Shown here one piece after another: positions 35,321 through 47,537 of a stretch of 64,000 nt of DNA. The notes below the pieces were generated by a model, which saw only the letters and a list, made by a program, of their open reading frames with translations, had not been told where the DNA came from and did no database searches. The translations under genes and the position numbers were made by a program. This DNA comes from Phyto melanocephala (lineage: Eukaryota; Arthropoda; Insecta; Diptera; Rhinophoridae): positions 109,365,884-109,429,883 of the forward strand of contig OW799234.1 in the NCBI GenBank assembly GCA_941918925.1, read 5' to 3'. Positions within the stretch are counted from its first letter, which is position 1. Each line of letters begins with the position of its first letter.

Positions 35321-36121
35321 CAATAACGCAAGAGTTTTACGCATGTTTCGAATTTCGTTTCATATACTATAAAGTGTGTAGAACTTTTCTGTTGCCCATA
35401 TAAATTAATATTTAATTCCTTAAAACTACTGTGTTTAATATTTATTTATACATAAATATGTATTTTGTTGCATTAAAGTGTTAAAAAGTGCGTGTTTAAA
35501 AAAATAAATCGGTTAATAATTAAAAAAATTTATATATAAAGTTAACGAAGGAACTTTATATTTATACGTGCATCCATACAAACATACTTATGTATGTATA
35601 TAAATTTATTCCTCATTAAAAAATGAATTCGCTAGAGGGAAACAAGTTAAACATAAAACATATTAATACTATCATTATATCACTTTAATCCTTTTGTAAT
35701 TAAACCATTATTTTTACATGAAAATCGATATAACGGGATAAATTTTTGAACGTTATGGGTAAAATAAATGCGTTCTGATTGAAGTTTCAATTAAAATAGT
35801 ATTAAACAGAAAAGTGTTTGTGGTGTCAAAAAAGTAAAATATAAAAGTTAAAAATACCAGTACCTACCTATAAATATTAGAAGTTTGTATGTAGTGAAAA
35901 CCTATGAATTGCATAAATATTAAGAAGTTTTTCGCGAAGCAGAAAATAAAAAAGTTTTATCATTCACCCATTGAATATATGCAAATTATTCTACCTGGGC
36001 TGTATGATATAAGCCAAAGTTTTTTTTAAAAATTTATTAAAATGTGATTTTGTTGGTGTATAGTAGTAATATCTAGCATCTTATTAAGTAAAAACACTTG
36101 AAAATCTTCTTCAATACAAAG
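35288..36121 (+). other. Candidate non-coding first exon
   Basis: From the candidate start, the sequence runs without a long frame to ACAAAG|GTGAGC (junction 36121/36122), a strong match to the fly splice donor. The body is rich in AAAGTG-type words and short frames, like long 5' leaders of fly developmental genes. No coding exon of such a gene was recognised downstream. Inference only. Confidence 0.2.
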
Positions 36122-37984
36122 GTGAGCTTCTTCTTATTTCTTTATTTGTTTATTTATTTAAAAATTTCCAAGTGAATGTGTGTGTGGAAAAACTTTCTCT
36201 TATTTAATTTTTTTACTATCGATTTTTGGCTGTTGTCTGCATATGAATCAAATACATCTTTGTGGTTTATATTACAAACAATTTTAATGCATTTCTCTTA
36301 TCTTAACCCATATTTTAGATGCCAATACAAATTCTTCTTTATTACAGTTTCTTTTACATTTGCACAAGAATCGTATCCTAAAATGAATCACTTGTATATG
36401 AATACAGTGCATTTGATGAGTTCAATGCCGTAATAAATATAATTTTCTATACTCGTAGCCATAACATCCTTTATATGATTATAGTTTCTAAAGAAATTTT
36501 CTGCTATGTGACCTGCTTGTTCACGTTTAAACATGTTCAAAACTGTTTTTTTTCCGCGCGCTGTTTTGATTACCCCTTTTTATCACCGCACTTGTGTATG
36601 TGTAGGTAGTATGTATTTTTGTTCGTGGTCTCAGGATGTAGGTACAAATAATTTATTTTAGTTTCTGTATTTGTGAACCACGATATATGTATGTAAGTAT
36701 GTTTATGTCTGTAAATACATACATGCATATGTACATACATACATATGTACATTATTTATACAAATCAACACAAAGAGTGTAAAATAAAATAAAAAACATG
36801 AAGATGAAAAAAAAAGTTTTAAGCAAGAGAGAAAAACCTGATAAATTGCCAACATATGGTTTTCTAGACATGTGTGTCAGTTTTGACATATGATAGAACA
36901 AATGAAATCCTTGTTGTCTTAATAAAAAATTTCTTTTATTTATACATAAGTATGTATGTATGTATGTGATATAGTTTTTTGTGTGTTTCACGTCATATTT
37001 CTGGTTTAAAGTTTTTCTTGGTTTTATCAAAAAGTTTCTTTTTTTAGCTTATTTGTATGATAATTTGTCAAAATATTATGAAACTGTGCTTGAAAAGTAG
37101 CACACGATCTTAGATTTAATGTCATTGAATTTTTTCTATCGTATAGTTTATTATTTGTTTAGAAAGGGAATTTAAAGCAACTAGCTTTTAAGCTTGTTAT
37201 AACGTCCACAAACAGACTCAATGAAGTACATAAATAAAGTAGATCAAAAGTATGCAAGAATGGTTAATTTACAAATGAAGAAAAAAAAAGATAGAAATCC
37301 TATATTTAAAAATATTTGCAAAAAAATTTAAGAAATCATAAAATGATTCACCTCGATAGGCATTTTGCCAGAACGAAAGAATTAAAACATTGAAACACAC
37401 AGGGAACTTAGTAGAAACATGAGTTGATACTTGGAGGCAGTTCCCAACCAATAGAGCTCCAAAAATACTAAAATCAAGGCTTTTTATAAAAGTGCTTTAA
37501 CCTTTTTTAAATACAATTAAATCTCTAAATTCTTCTGCACAAAGCGGTGTTAAGTATTTAGTGAAAAGTGAAATATACAGTTATAAAATGTTAAGCCTTA
37601 AAAATAGTTCTCATGCTTGCAATGATACTGTTTCTAAAATTTTCTCAATCACTGTTTGTTTGTTTTTTTTTGGTTTTGGAGTCATTATAAGTTGAATTTA
37701 ATACAATTTATTTAAACCGCTAACAGTCATTTAAATAAGTAGATTTGAAATAAAGTATTGTTAAATGGAAAAAAATGTGAAAAAACGATAATTGATAAAT
37801 TTTTAAAATAATGTTTAAACGGAGACTACTCCGAGTTGAACCTGGTCTGCAATGCTGCCTTTACAATAATTTTGTATTTAAAGATAAATTCTGATATTGT
37901 TTTAAGTGAAAACTTTTAGATTATTATTTCAAACTTACTTTCTAGTATCATTAAAAAAATATAATTTTTTTATATATATTTTTC
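36122..37984. other. A/T-rich, no gene recognised
   Basis: Contains TATG/CATA-rich stretches (36680-36750 and 36950-36968). The 85-codon plus frame 36176-36433 and 92-codon minus frame 36752-37030 have no domain. Confidence 0.35.
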
Positions 37985-38330
37985 TTATATTCATATTCTA
38001 CGATGAAGCACTTTTCTATCTGAATATTATCGTGAAAACACAAAACTGTAGTATTTTTTGTTAAGAAAAACCTTCTACCATCCGTGAAAAATAAATGACC
38101 CAATTGAGCAACGTTTTGATGCGGATTTCGAGAAGGCAGCGTGATTGAGCCTAACTTTTTTGAAGATGATTCCGGAATTGCAATGACTGTGAACGGCATT
38201 CGTTACAGGAAAATGATAACTGAGTTCTTCTAGCCTTAACGGTGGAGCATGAAACTGAGCGATATATTGTTTCAGCAAGACGACGCTTATGAAACAATTT
38301 CTATAACAATTTATCCTAAGAAATTCCAAT
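37985..38330 (+). pseudogene. mariner-family transposase relic
   Basis: The plus strand reads LIFIFYDEALFYLN at 37984-38025 (first catalytic Asp at 38002), and VKTQNCSIF, the equivalent of the VNKQNCRIW block. Next are VIEPNFFEDDSGIAM and TVNGIRYRKMITEFF, then ILFQQDDA, which keeps the second catalytic Asp. At least four stops and a frameshift interrupt it. The N-terminal HTH and the DYFLW block are not recognisable. It is on the opposite strand to the copies at 17-21 kb and closer to the FFEDDxG lineage. Confidence 0.7.
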
Positions 38331-39578
38331 GTCAACCACTGCCATGCGGTTTAGTGTGGGGTTTTATCTTTGGCGTTTTGTCAAATCTCGGGATAAAATA
38401 AGATTTTAAAAAAGCTGTTTTTGTAAGTTGAGTAAAACTTTATTTAAAAATTTTTATGGCGGCGTATATGGTCAACGGTTTAGAATGAAATTATTTGTCT
38501 ATCTGCTTGTCTGTCTTCCTGAGCTCAATTGGTTCAAAAATTGCTGGCACCTTGAGACCTAAATCAACATGTAGGATACCTTCTATCGATATACACTTTC
38601 TAATTTATAAGGCTAAAAGGTGTCTCAGAATGAATGCGTTGTTTAATTTTAGAATAAAAATTAGATTCTTTGAGATAGATGTGACTTTTTTTATTGATTT
38701 GACATGTTCAAACTAAGTATGAAATAAAACATCTGTCGAATAGCCCCCACGGCTCTGATAAGAGGCCATTATTCTTTTCATTAAATTTTCCTTGATGGTT
38801 GTATTTCAGCGATGGATTTCTCATTTTATTTTTTATTTTTTTTATTTATATCTTTGTTATTTATAATTGTATTTTAAAGTGTAATGTACATAAAGATATG
38901 TTTGTCTTGAGACAACAAATATTTTGCTCTAGGCGACATTGTCTTCAAGAAAAATTCAAAAAGTGTGCCCTACCTTCTGCAACAAAAAAAAAAAATAAAA
39001 AAAATATTAACAAAGTATGGCAATACTTTCTTAGCATGAGCTTATTTAAATTTTGCAAACTTTCTGATATTAGTGTGGCACATCTTGAGTTCAATGGTAT
39101 TTGGGAAAACATTAGTATTATCGAAACATAAATGTCCGTATATCACACTTTAATATTCGATTATAAATGACGAGGATATACGAAAATTAAAAAACACTAT
39201 GTTTGGCTAAAAAAGTAATAAAAAAGTATTTTTTTCGAATCATCTTAAAAATTAAAATTTTTTCCAAAGTTTTTGTGGTAAAATCTAGTTTGCTATAATA
39301 TGGATGTGTTAGACTTATAAAAATGATAATTTTATTATTTAAATTATTATTGCTGATATCGAAACTAATAGTTAGAAAAATTTATTAAGGCGGATTACCG
39401 TTAACTTTAGGATAATAATAATATCATGATTAACTGAAATCACTACTAGTTATTATTTATTTCAAATGATATAAAATACTATGTAATATCTTTGAGTTGA
39501 CAGTTACTTATTTTGTAAACGTAGAGAGAATATGAAAAATAAATGTTGTTTTCTAAATTTATTAAATTGAGACATTCA
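38331..39578. other. A/T-rich, no gene recognised
   Basis: CTGTCTTCCTGAGCTC near 38508 may be a trace of a DINE-type GACAGAC block. The 110-codon plus frame 38799-39131 has no recognisable domain. Confidence 0.3.
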
Positions 39579-40391
39579 TACCCAGCAAAAAAAATCTATG
39601 ACAAAAAAGTGATTATACAGGCGTTTAACTGGTGACGAAGTGATTAAATTTAGGTAAAAACGCTAATGATTTTATCATTAGCTTGTCATTGGAGATTACG
39701 TGCTTACCCGGGGTCTCCACGTAGCAATATTATTACCGCAATTGTCAAATTTGATTGCGTCCATAGAAATTGCGATGTGTAGACTGCAAATTGATATAAG
39801 TAGAAATGCATTGCGCAATCATTGCTCTGCTGATTGCTTAAGCAATTATTTTTGCAATTAGCTGTCAAAATCCTTTTAATTTTGTTTGAAGTTTTCATTT
39901 TTCTTTGCAGAAACAAAGGATAATTCAAATAATTTTACCTGATAATAATTTAGAGTGAGGTATTTCAAAAAAACCCATAAAAATTAAAACAAAAATATGA
40001 AATTTTATAAATAAATTACTTGTGTTGTGTTCTCCACCCAATGAAAATAAACACACTTTAGCAATAAAGTGCCGTTATTCTGCCGACGTTTTTGCTTATG
40101 CTTAGCAATGAAAATTGTTACGTGGAGACCTAGCGTTAGATAAATATTGCAATGAAATGCACTCCTTTTAATAAGTGCATAGAGCTCTTGCATATTTAGT
40201 GAAAAGCATCGAATGTTTAATTAGTTGAATTTGTTAAGTTATTTTGCATGATGTTGCATTTATTTTTAAGCACATCATTTATGACAAACTATTTCGCATT
40301 CATGATGTCATTTAGAATAAATGCTTTTGCAGAGTTGATTTAGAAGTCTTGTAAATTTAATTCGCTTTGCAATACTTTAAATTTTTTTGCT
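39579..40391. mobile_element. TACCCAGCAAAA-type MITE, split by another MITE
   Basis: 39579-39706 plus 40139-40391 together form the reverse complement of 54750-55155 (about 80% by eye): TGACAAAAAAGTGATT and TAAATTTAGGTAAAAACGC on the left, GAAGTCTTGTAAATTTAATT on the right. The right end is decayed (GCTAAAA instead of GCTGGGTA). The block between is a separate insertion. Confidence 0.75.
39707..40135. mobile_element. Harbinger-like MITE nested in another MITE
   Basis: Inverted ends share GGTCTCCACGTA (left 39712, right near 40119-40130 as TACGTGGAGACC). TTA flanks both sides (39704-39706 and 40136-40138). The copy at 54750 shows the uninterrupted site with one TTA, so TTA is a true 3-bp target duplication, typical of PIF/Harbinger. 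An 'attgcaat' word recurs internally. No transposase. Confidence 0.75.
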
Positions 40392-40880
40392 AAAAAAAAA
40401 CTAAACTAAATGCATTATACTTGGCTAATAAAAAATTAAAATCCCCATTAGGAAAGAGTGTCCAAAATTTAAAGGTCCTAGTAAAAAAATAAAATCATCC
40501 GACGTCATCTATAAAAGTGTTTTGTCTTAAAAATTTGAATTAAATACTTTTTCACTAATATAATATGTATCAATGTTTGTATGTTTAAATTTTATGATAG
40601 TTTTACTCAATAACGCATTAATTACTTAACTGACTTTAATGTAATTTGCCGCAAAGATAGATAACAATCTGAATTATTACAAAAAGAGGCTACATTTCAT
40701 TCCGATAGCTACGCAGACAAAGTCGCGGGCAAACAAAACAAACAAAGTTTTTTTTAGGTTAAATTAATTATGAAGACGAACTTAAGCTACGATTTTAATG
40801 ATTTACAATAAAATTTAAATAAAAAGTTCAAATAAATATAAGTAAATATATTATGTAAATTTCTTCGATCTTTTTTTATT

Positions 40881-40968
40881 AATATATTGTTTTTATTTAT
40901 TCGAGCTTAAGATCACTTTTTTTATAAAAAAAGTGATCTTAAGCTCGAATAAATAAAAACAATATATT
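40881..40968. repeat. Perfect 88-bp palindrome, no spacer
   Basis: The left arm AATATATTGTTTTTATTTAT... (44 nt) is matched base for base by the right arm, with centre between 40924 and 40925 (TTTTTTTA|TAAAAAAA). It includes GATCTTAAGCTCGAA on the right arm. Identity stops sharply at both ends. Confidence 0.95.
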
Positions 40969-41591
40969 TATAAGTAAATATAGAATAAATAATAATTTTT
41001 TCCTAGAAAGCTACCTAATATGGTAGCAAAATATTGGAGGGTTTTAACAAAATAATTTGTACAAAATAAAAATTTGTATAAAATAAAAGTAACTGATCTG
41101 TAGCTGGTGACCAAGGATAACATTTTGATATTAAACACCGGTAACATTATTCCGTAGTTAATTTTAAATATATGGTTTAAAAAAGGGAAATAGCGATTAT
41201 AAATTTTTCAGAATTAATTCAATTACAACACAAAAATAATAAAAACATACGCGAAAAATATAAATAGTTTTTGTAACTCCCTTTATAAGTCCTATAATAA
41301 TTCTGTAGTTGTTAAACAAAAAATAATTCAAATATCAAAATGAACAAATTCATATAATTGAATGTCAAGTATAATATTCAATTTCTGTTCCATTTATCTT
41401 TAATTAAGATGATGTATTAATTATAAATATGTAAAATTATTTAATAAACAAGCAATAGCACTATATTCGGCTATGCCGAATCTTTTATACCCACCACCAA
41501 TTTTGTGGACATTTAAAGCACAATATTTATTATTTTGTTAATCATTATGAAATAATCTCTTTATAATAAAATATGTATCACTTTCTTTGTA

Positions 41592-42201
41592 GAGGGTGGT
41601 TAAATTTTAAGGGCCCATGTTGAAGATGAACTATACTTAGTCTTTAAATTTGTTTTTTGCATTTCATTTGACATTTCTCAATCTCAAACTTACTCAACTT
41701 GCTCTGTTGAAAGATATGCAAATGAGCAACGCTTTAAAGTTATTCAGGTTTTTTATAAAAATGGGCGTTCAAATCAAAATGCATTTTGTGCAGTTCGTAA
41801 TCCTCTTGATCAACATAATCGTTCAAATTCGTCCACAATCGGGAGAATTGTGCAAAATATTTAAATTTCTGCAAAAGGTCTGTATAAAATGTTAGAAAAT
41901 CTGTGAATGCCTTGTTAGTTCGTTGAATGGGAACCACTGCTGGTTTTTGCGATAGTGTGGCAAAACAGCAGTCAACCTCGCCTCATCATCATGCCCAACA
42001 ATTGAGCATCAACATTGTCATTGAAAATTTGGACCTTCAGATAGAGGAGTGGCGCCAAGGATGGGGGGGTGGCCATTTGTCCGACATTTTGTTAAATACA
42101 TAATTGAACCACACAAATATAATAATTACAAAAAGAAATAATAATAATATCCTAAATAATTTGTGTTTTGTTTAAATTCAACATAAAATTTAACCACCCG
42201 T
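41592..42201 (+). mobile_element. mariner deletion derivative inside the DINE-like element
   Basis: Inverted ends GGGTGGTTAAATTTT (41594-41608 and its complement at 42185-42199). TA lies outside both (41590-41591 and 42202-42203). About 610 bp, half of an intact mariner, keeping both ends of the transposase gene but not the middle. Confidence 0.75.
41716..42103 (+). pseudogene. mariner transposase remnant: HTH and C-terminus only
   Basis: The frame from 41716 reads ANEQRFKVIQVFYKNGRSNQ, then AVRNPLDQHNRSNSSTIG and RIVQNI before a stop, the N-terminal DUF4817-type HTH. The sequence at 42055-42103 reads GGGHLSDILLNT and a stop, the typical mariner C-terminus. The catalytic core is deleted. A chance frame overlaps it in another phase. 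Confidence 0.7.
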
Positions 42202-42235
42202 TATATCTTCGATATGCTATTAAAATGCTTTTGTA

Positions 42236-42600
42236 AATGTAGTCTTTCAATGAAAGTGGGCGTTAAAGTAGGCGTGTCAATAAAGTTTCTGCTAATAAAT
42301 ACAACTTAGATATTTCAATATAGTCCTTTATTTTCCCAAAAATTTTGTCAGTAGAGAAATTACATGAATTTAAGATAAACCGTTATATGGGAGGTAGGCG
42401 TTAAAAAAGGCGTTGCACCTAAGCTTTTTGCCACAACAATTACTAGTTTTTGCTAGTGACTTAGATATTTCAACGTAGTCCTTTATTATTCCAAAATCTT
42501 TATTAATAGAGAAATTATATGAATTTTAGGTAAAACGTTATATAGGAGGTGGGCGTAAAAGTGGACATGGCACATTGATTTTCCATTACAGCAAAGCCTC
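42236..42600 (+). repeat. Three-unit ~130-bp minisatellite in the DINE-like element
   Basis: Each unit has GTGGGCGTTAAAG or a variant (near 42258, 42397 and 42550), followed in the first two by AGATATTTCAA and AGTCCTTTATT. Diverged single units occur near 3838 and 4238. Confidence 0.7.
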
Positions 42601-43658
42601 TCACGAAAAAGCAAAGTGTACAAAATTTCAGAATCATGCATCTAATTTGGTCCGTTTTATTAGGTTTTAAATTTAAAATATACTGAAAAATACACTGCGC
42701 GAAATAAATTTTCGAACATTTTTATCTATAACTCCTTTCCTAATTCATAGATGTGAACAATTTTTGGGGAGAGATATTGTTTTGGCTCGAGAAATATATT
42801 TTCGAAGGTTCATGACTGTACGTTAATGAGTTTAGACATAATTCCATTTTATTCGATGCTCGAAGGACACGGTTTTTTCTACCTACTCTTGCATTACGAG
42901 CTATAACTCACTTTCTTATATTTCGATTCAGTCCATTTTCAATACCAAACAAACCTTTTATATAAGAAAGATTCTGACAAAATTCGAGCCCCCTAGCTGT
43001 TTCGGTGCGACCTCTGTCATGCTTTCAACAGACGGACAGACGGATGGACATAGCTAGATCGTCATCAAATCAAACCCTGATTCAGAATATATATACTTTA
43101 TGGGATCTAAAATGGATATTCCGATGTGTTACAAACGGAATGACAAAATGAATATACCCCCACCATTTTTTTGGTGGGTGGCGGGTAAAAAAAAATTATA
43201 TTTTAATCACAGCTGCAGCTGTTTTCGATATTATTTGTTTTTAATAAATATCAATAAAGATACAAAAAGGATTTTACAAAACCTACTACCTAAAAAACCT
43301 AGTGAAAAAGTTTAAAAAGTTACATGTGATTATTGCAACGGGATTTTAAGTGTGCAGAAAAAAAAATTTATCTAAGAACTAAACCAAGTCGTTATAATCA
43401 AATATTGGTCTTAAAATATTCGTAATAGTTCGAGAGCAAATACAAAATATCAATGCGGATACTAGATAGTTTTGTAAAATACTTCTCCTAAGTTTTATAA
43501 TTCTTAATTTTAAAATGTTTTTTAAACAATTTTTTTTTAAGAATATTTTGTTTCAAAAATATTTATTAAATTACAAAATTTGTTAATATTTTTGTTATTT
43601 TGTAATACATTTTTATTAAATTTTTTTTTAAATTTTCATTTACTTGACAAATTCTTCT

Positions 43659-44115
43659 TATACACGCCATCAAAAAAATGTTGTATATTCATTAAGTCAT
43701 TTCGTTTGTAACATACTGAAATATGCACAAGGTCGATGAAAATTTTACATTTTCTTAGTCCTGGGCTTATTTGAAGATGACCTTGCTATGTCCTTCCGTC
43801 TGTTGAAAGGACAATAGCGCTCGATCTGAAATTCTTACAAAATTTTTCTAAGTAGTACATCGGAAATATTTGCTTAAAAATGACTTAGATTGGTGAAATA
43901 GAATGAAAGTTATAGCTGGGCATGCAAGATTAGGTCAAACTTCTTTCTGACATCGAATTGCGTCTTAACAAAATGACGTTGAGTGATACAATTTTACAGG
44001 TATATATTTTTAACTTTCCCACAAAAATTTGTTGTATCCATAAATAAAGCTTCCTTATCAATGATATAAGAATAACTGAAAATTAAGGTGACACGCTTAA
44101 TTAAACATCTACCTA
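43659..44115 (-). mobile_element. Degenerate DINE-like element
   Basis: Starts TATACACGCCATCAAAAAAA and has GTCATTTCGTTTGTAACATA (the inverse of the ACAAACGGAATGAC block) and CTTCCGTCTGTTGAAAG. Parallels the copy at 11673-12230, including the far block AAGGTGACACGCTTAATT. Confidence 0.5.
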
Positions 44116-44499
44116 TAAGAATTTTTTAAATCATTAATTTCTATATGCACAAATATTATGGATGAATATTGGTATTTGTGTTTGAATATCTTAGTAGAAA
44201 TCATTATCAGAAAAATACTCCTAATGTTAAGTCCTCAGTTAATTTAATATTAAGAAAATTTGATTCTGATGTTAATGTTGTTATCCATGTGTTTGAGGAT
44301 TCTTTTGAAGAACTGAGTTTGAGATTTCTTTGTAATTTTTTCGGAGCATGGGTTGAGCGAGCCATACTTGGATTAGTAATATCTTTTCTTATTTCCCTTT
44401 AAAAAGTTATATTTCTAAAACTTTAATTTAATATTACTTTAGGCCACTTTATTTTTAGAACACTTCGAAGGCATATGTAGCCACCGTTTATCTTCAAGT
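44116..44499. other. Unrecognised, possibly decayed coding sequence
   Basis: The minus strand has Ser/Lys/Thr-rich partial frames (about 44170-44400) that could continue the pseudogene next to it. Nothing can be assigned. Confidence 0.25.
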
Positions 44500-44950
44500 A
44501 ATTTTTGAGGGATTTTTTTGATAGTCTTACCCTTATTACTTCATCCCATTCTCTCTACTCTGGTATTATATTGACTCATAACACGATGGGATTTTGTCAC
44601 TTATCCATCGATAAGATATCTATTATTCTTTGTAATTTGGTTTAATGGTCTCTCACTAGCTATGTAAATATTGTCATTAATCAGCCAAACACGCTTTTTA
44701 ATTCACCTGTATCCCAATCGGCTGAATTGACATTATATATTCTTAAACCCGTTGTTGATAGGTTTATAAAAAAATATTTTATTTTTTTTATTTTATATAC
44801 TTGGGATACGTTGTGGCAAATTAATTCTTTCTCAGTCCAATGACTAAGTTCTTTTACCGAACATTTCTTTATAATCATGAACCTTTTATTGGTGGAATCA
44901 TAGATGCAGAAAGTCCAAAACGACATTATATAGCTACTATTAAAATATTA
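44500..44950 (-). pseudogene. Unrecognised decayed reading frame
   Basis: An 81-codon frame (44926-44681) has natural-looking composition (WTFCIYDSTNKRFMI, VKELSHWTEKELICHNVSQ, LSTTGLRIYNV). At its end a +1 shift lets the reading continue with VWLINDNIYIASERPLNQIT, NNRYLIDG, a stop, then VTKSHRVMSQYNT. The mix of Trp, Cys, His and charged residues is unlike the chance frames around it, so I take it as an old gene fragment, perhaps from a mobile element or virus-derived sequence. I do not recognise the family. Confidence 0.3.
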
Positions 44951-46852
44951 TAGGGACAAAGCTAAACCTTGCGTTTGGCAGTAATTCTGGTTACGGCAAT
45001 CAGAAATATTTTCACTGTGTAGATCTTACAAATTCCAAATTCAAATAATATCTAAACAATAATTTCATTGTAGTATTATCTTTTCAGAACAATATTAAAG
45101 TATCAGTGTAATTTATGAATTATTTCAATCACACAATTTCGAAAGAAAAAGCTTGTCTATCTCACGGTCTGTCTTAAGATTTTTGTAGTGTATTATTTTT
45201 GTATTAATAGTGACTATTTTTTTTTTCAAATACCGTATTGTTGATTAAGAGGCCTTTGAAAATTTTGTTTTATTTTATTTTATAAAGATCAAATTCACCT
45301 TACAAATTTTTAAATTTAAAATGATCTAATAATTTTTTTTTGGTAATAAAATATTTTAACATTAGCATACAGGGAAAATGTAAAAAATTGTGCTTAACTT
45401 TAAATAAACTTATGTAAAGAAATTAAATTTTAAACTACTTGTGTTGAATAAATATTAAGCCCTTTAGCCAAAGAGAATTTAAAAAAATTAAAGAAGAGCA
45501 TATTTGCTGAAGCAAATTATGCTAAACATCACTTAAGGACTATATCTCTCTATATATATTCTTTTAATCCTCAATGTTTATTGAAACATTTTGAAAACCC
45601 TTTGTGATGTCTTATAAAAAATTTTAATGTTGCATAAAGTTCTTTTGGTTGTGGGGAGGTAGTAAAGCGTATTATCCTTTTGTACAATTTATTCAAATTA
45701 TATTATTTTATATCTTAATTTCGTTTATTTGTTACACCAGAAGCAACAGCAGCAACAAATTTTAATACCTTTTTTTCTTCTTTTCAGTTTTATGGTTTAA
45801 TTTTTATTTATACAAAAATTTGTAGCTGACCTTTATTTTTATGCCGTTAGTAAAATTATTCAGAATTTTTGTTTTAATATCCTTTTCTGCTTCTTTAAGT
45901 CAGATTTTGTCTGTGTATGGATTTATATAAGTATGTATGTATGGATAACAGAATCAGTATATTTGTAAGTCCCTTGCCCTGCTAGTGTATTTTATTTTAT
46001 TTTTTTGCATTCCGTCATAAAATGATTGATTTCTTCAATCAGATAAATTCACTTATTATCGCAGCGCAATATTTTGGTATTTTTATTGTGTATATCGACA
46101 ATTTGTTTACCAAGAAATACGCTTTTCTTAATTTTGTGTAAGTATTAAACTTATTTTGTATAAAAAATAAAGAGAGAAATAAAATAAGATCCGCTCAAAG
46201 TGAATTGTAAATACGTAAGTTATTGTAAATCAATTAAGTTACATTTTTGCAACTGACAGAATATGACTGAATATTTAAGCATGTATTTAAAATGATTAAT
46301 TTTAAGACACGTTGATGCTAAATTGAAGTGTAAATGAAAAATGAAGATTGTCGAGAATCTATAAAATTTTAATTTTATTTTTCTTGTTCTTAATGCAAAC
46401 ATTTTTATTATGCTTTCTACATTCCTGAGGTAATCACACTTCGAAGAGAATTTTTGTTTTTCTTTAAATATTAAGTTTGACGTTAAAAAGAACTATGAGA
46501 GGAAAGATAGAATTGCTTTATATCTATTTATCTAAAGAATTTGACTGTTAAAGTATAGAACAAGTGAAGACAAAAATAACCAGCTGACAAATAAAGGCTA
46601 CCTGGTGAATAAATTTGCCTTGTATCTATCCTTTATATCTATTTCTTTGAATTTCAGTAACAGTGTGTTAAGTCAGAAACTGAGGATTTTGCTTAATACC
46701 TAACTAAATATGCAGTTTTTTATTCATTAAAAAAACTTTTCTAGAGAAAAACTTGAGAAAATCCAAATTGAAAAAATTGAAACTTAAACGCAAATTTTTA
46801 AAAGGTGTAGTATTAAAGAAAAATAACATTAGTTACATAAAAAATTAGTTAC
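44951..46852. other. A/T-rich, no feature seen
   Basis: 1.9 kb without a recognisable domain or repeat ends. Confidence 0.35.
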
Positions 46853-47537
46853 AAACAAGTAACTATATTCGTCCATGCCGAGTCTTATATATTCTTCACA
46901 ACTTGTAATCATGCAATAAGAATAGTTTGTATCACCATTCGTCTCATATGAAATACGTACATACATATAAAAAACATACATATATAAAAACATCCCATTG
47001 TAAAATTATAAATTAAATTTACGTATTTGTAAAAAAAAAATGAAAAATATATAAAAAAAAAATTAAAAAAAGAAATAATAAAAAATAATATAAAAAAAAT
47101 TCAATAATAAATTGTAAAAAAAAATTAAAAATAAAAAAAATTGTTTTGCTTAGCTGGTTTACTCTAACCAGTATACAACGTTGTTATGTATGTTGTTGTT
47201 GTTGTGAAAAAAAGAGGTGGTCGTGGTTTTTTCCTCATATTTCAGTTGTTTATGTACAGCTTTTTCTGATTTTCAATACCAATCTGCTCCCAAGTATCTA
47301 CAATATTTTAATACTTCACGCGGGTCCAGGCGATGTCGCGGGGCTTTAAAAGGTTGATTTCAACATACACACGGATCGACAGTCAGACGGACAGACTGAC
47401 AGAGCTTTGTCGACTTCTCTATTCATAAGCTTTCAGAAAATATATATTTTATGAGTCGGACATGAAAATTGTAGAAATTTTACACGGAATGACAAACCTA
47501 TATAAGGATAGCCTTTTTCACTGTGTGAAGGGTATAA
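46853..47537 (+). mobile_element. DINE-1-like element, full motif order
   Basis: Head ACAAGTAACTATATTCGTCC, an A-rich tract (47030-47140), GTTGTTGTTGT and TTTCAATACCAATCTGCTCC. Then ACGGATCGACAGTCAGACGG, CATAAGCTTTCAGAAAATAT and GGAATGACAAACC, ending CACTGTGTGAAGGGTATA. It parallels 31744-32617 block by block but lacks the GGATTCGATTCC block. Confidence 0.7.

Larger units (their letters stand above)
41446..43187 (+). mobile_element. Long DINE-like element ('ACCCACCACC' subtype)
   Basis: Head AAACAAGCAATAGCACTATA with the TTCGGCTATGCCGAA palindrome, then TATACCCACCACC. A three-unit minisatellite sits at 42236-42600. The 3' part has GACGGACAGACGGATGGACA, AGCTAGATCGTCATC, ATATATACTTTATGGGATCT and ACAAACGGAATGACAAAA, ending in a hairpin (CCACCATTTTTTTGGTGGGTGG) and GCGGGTA. 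The wording is very close to the INE-1 3' region of Drosophila as I recall it. A deleted mariner sits inside (41592-42201). Confidence 0.7.
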
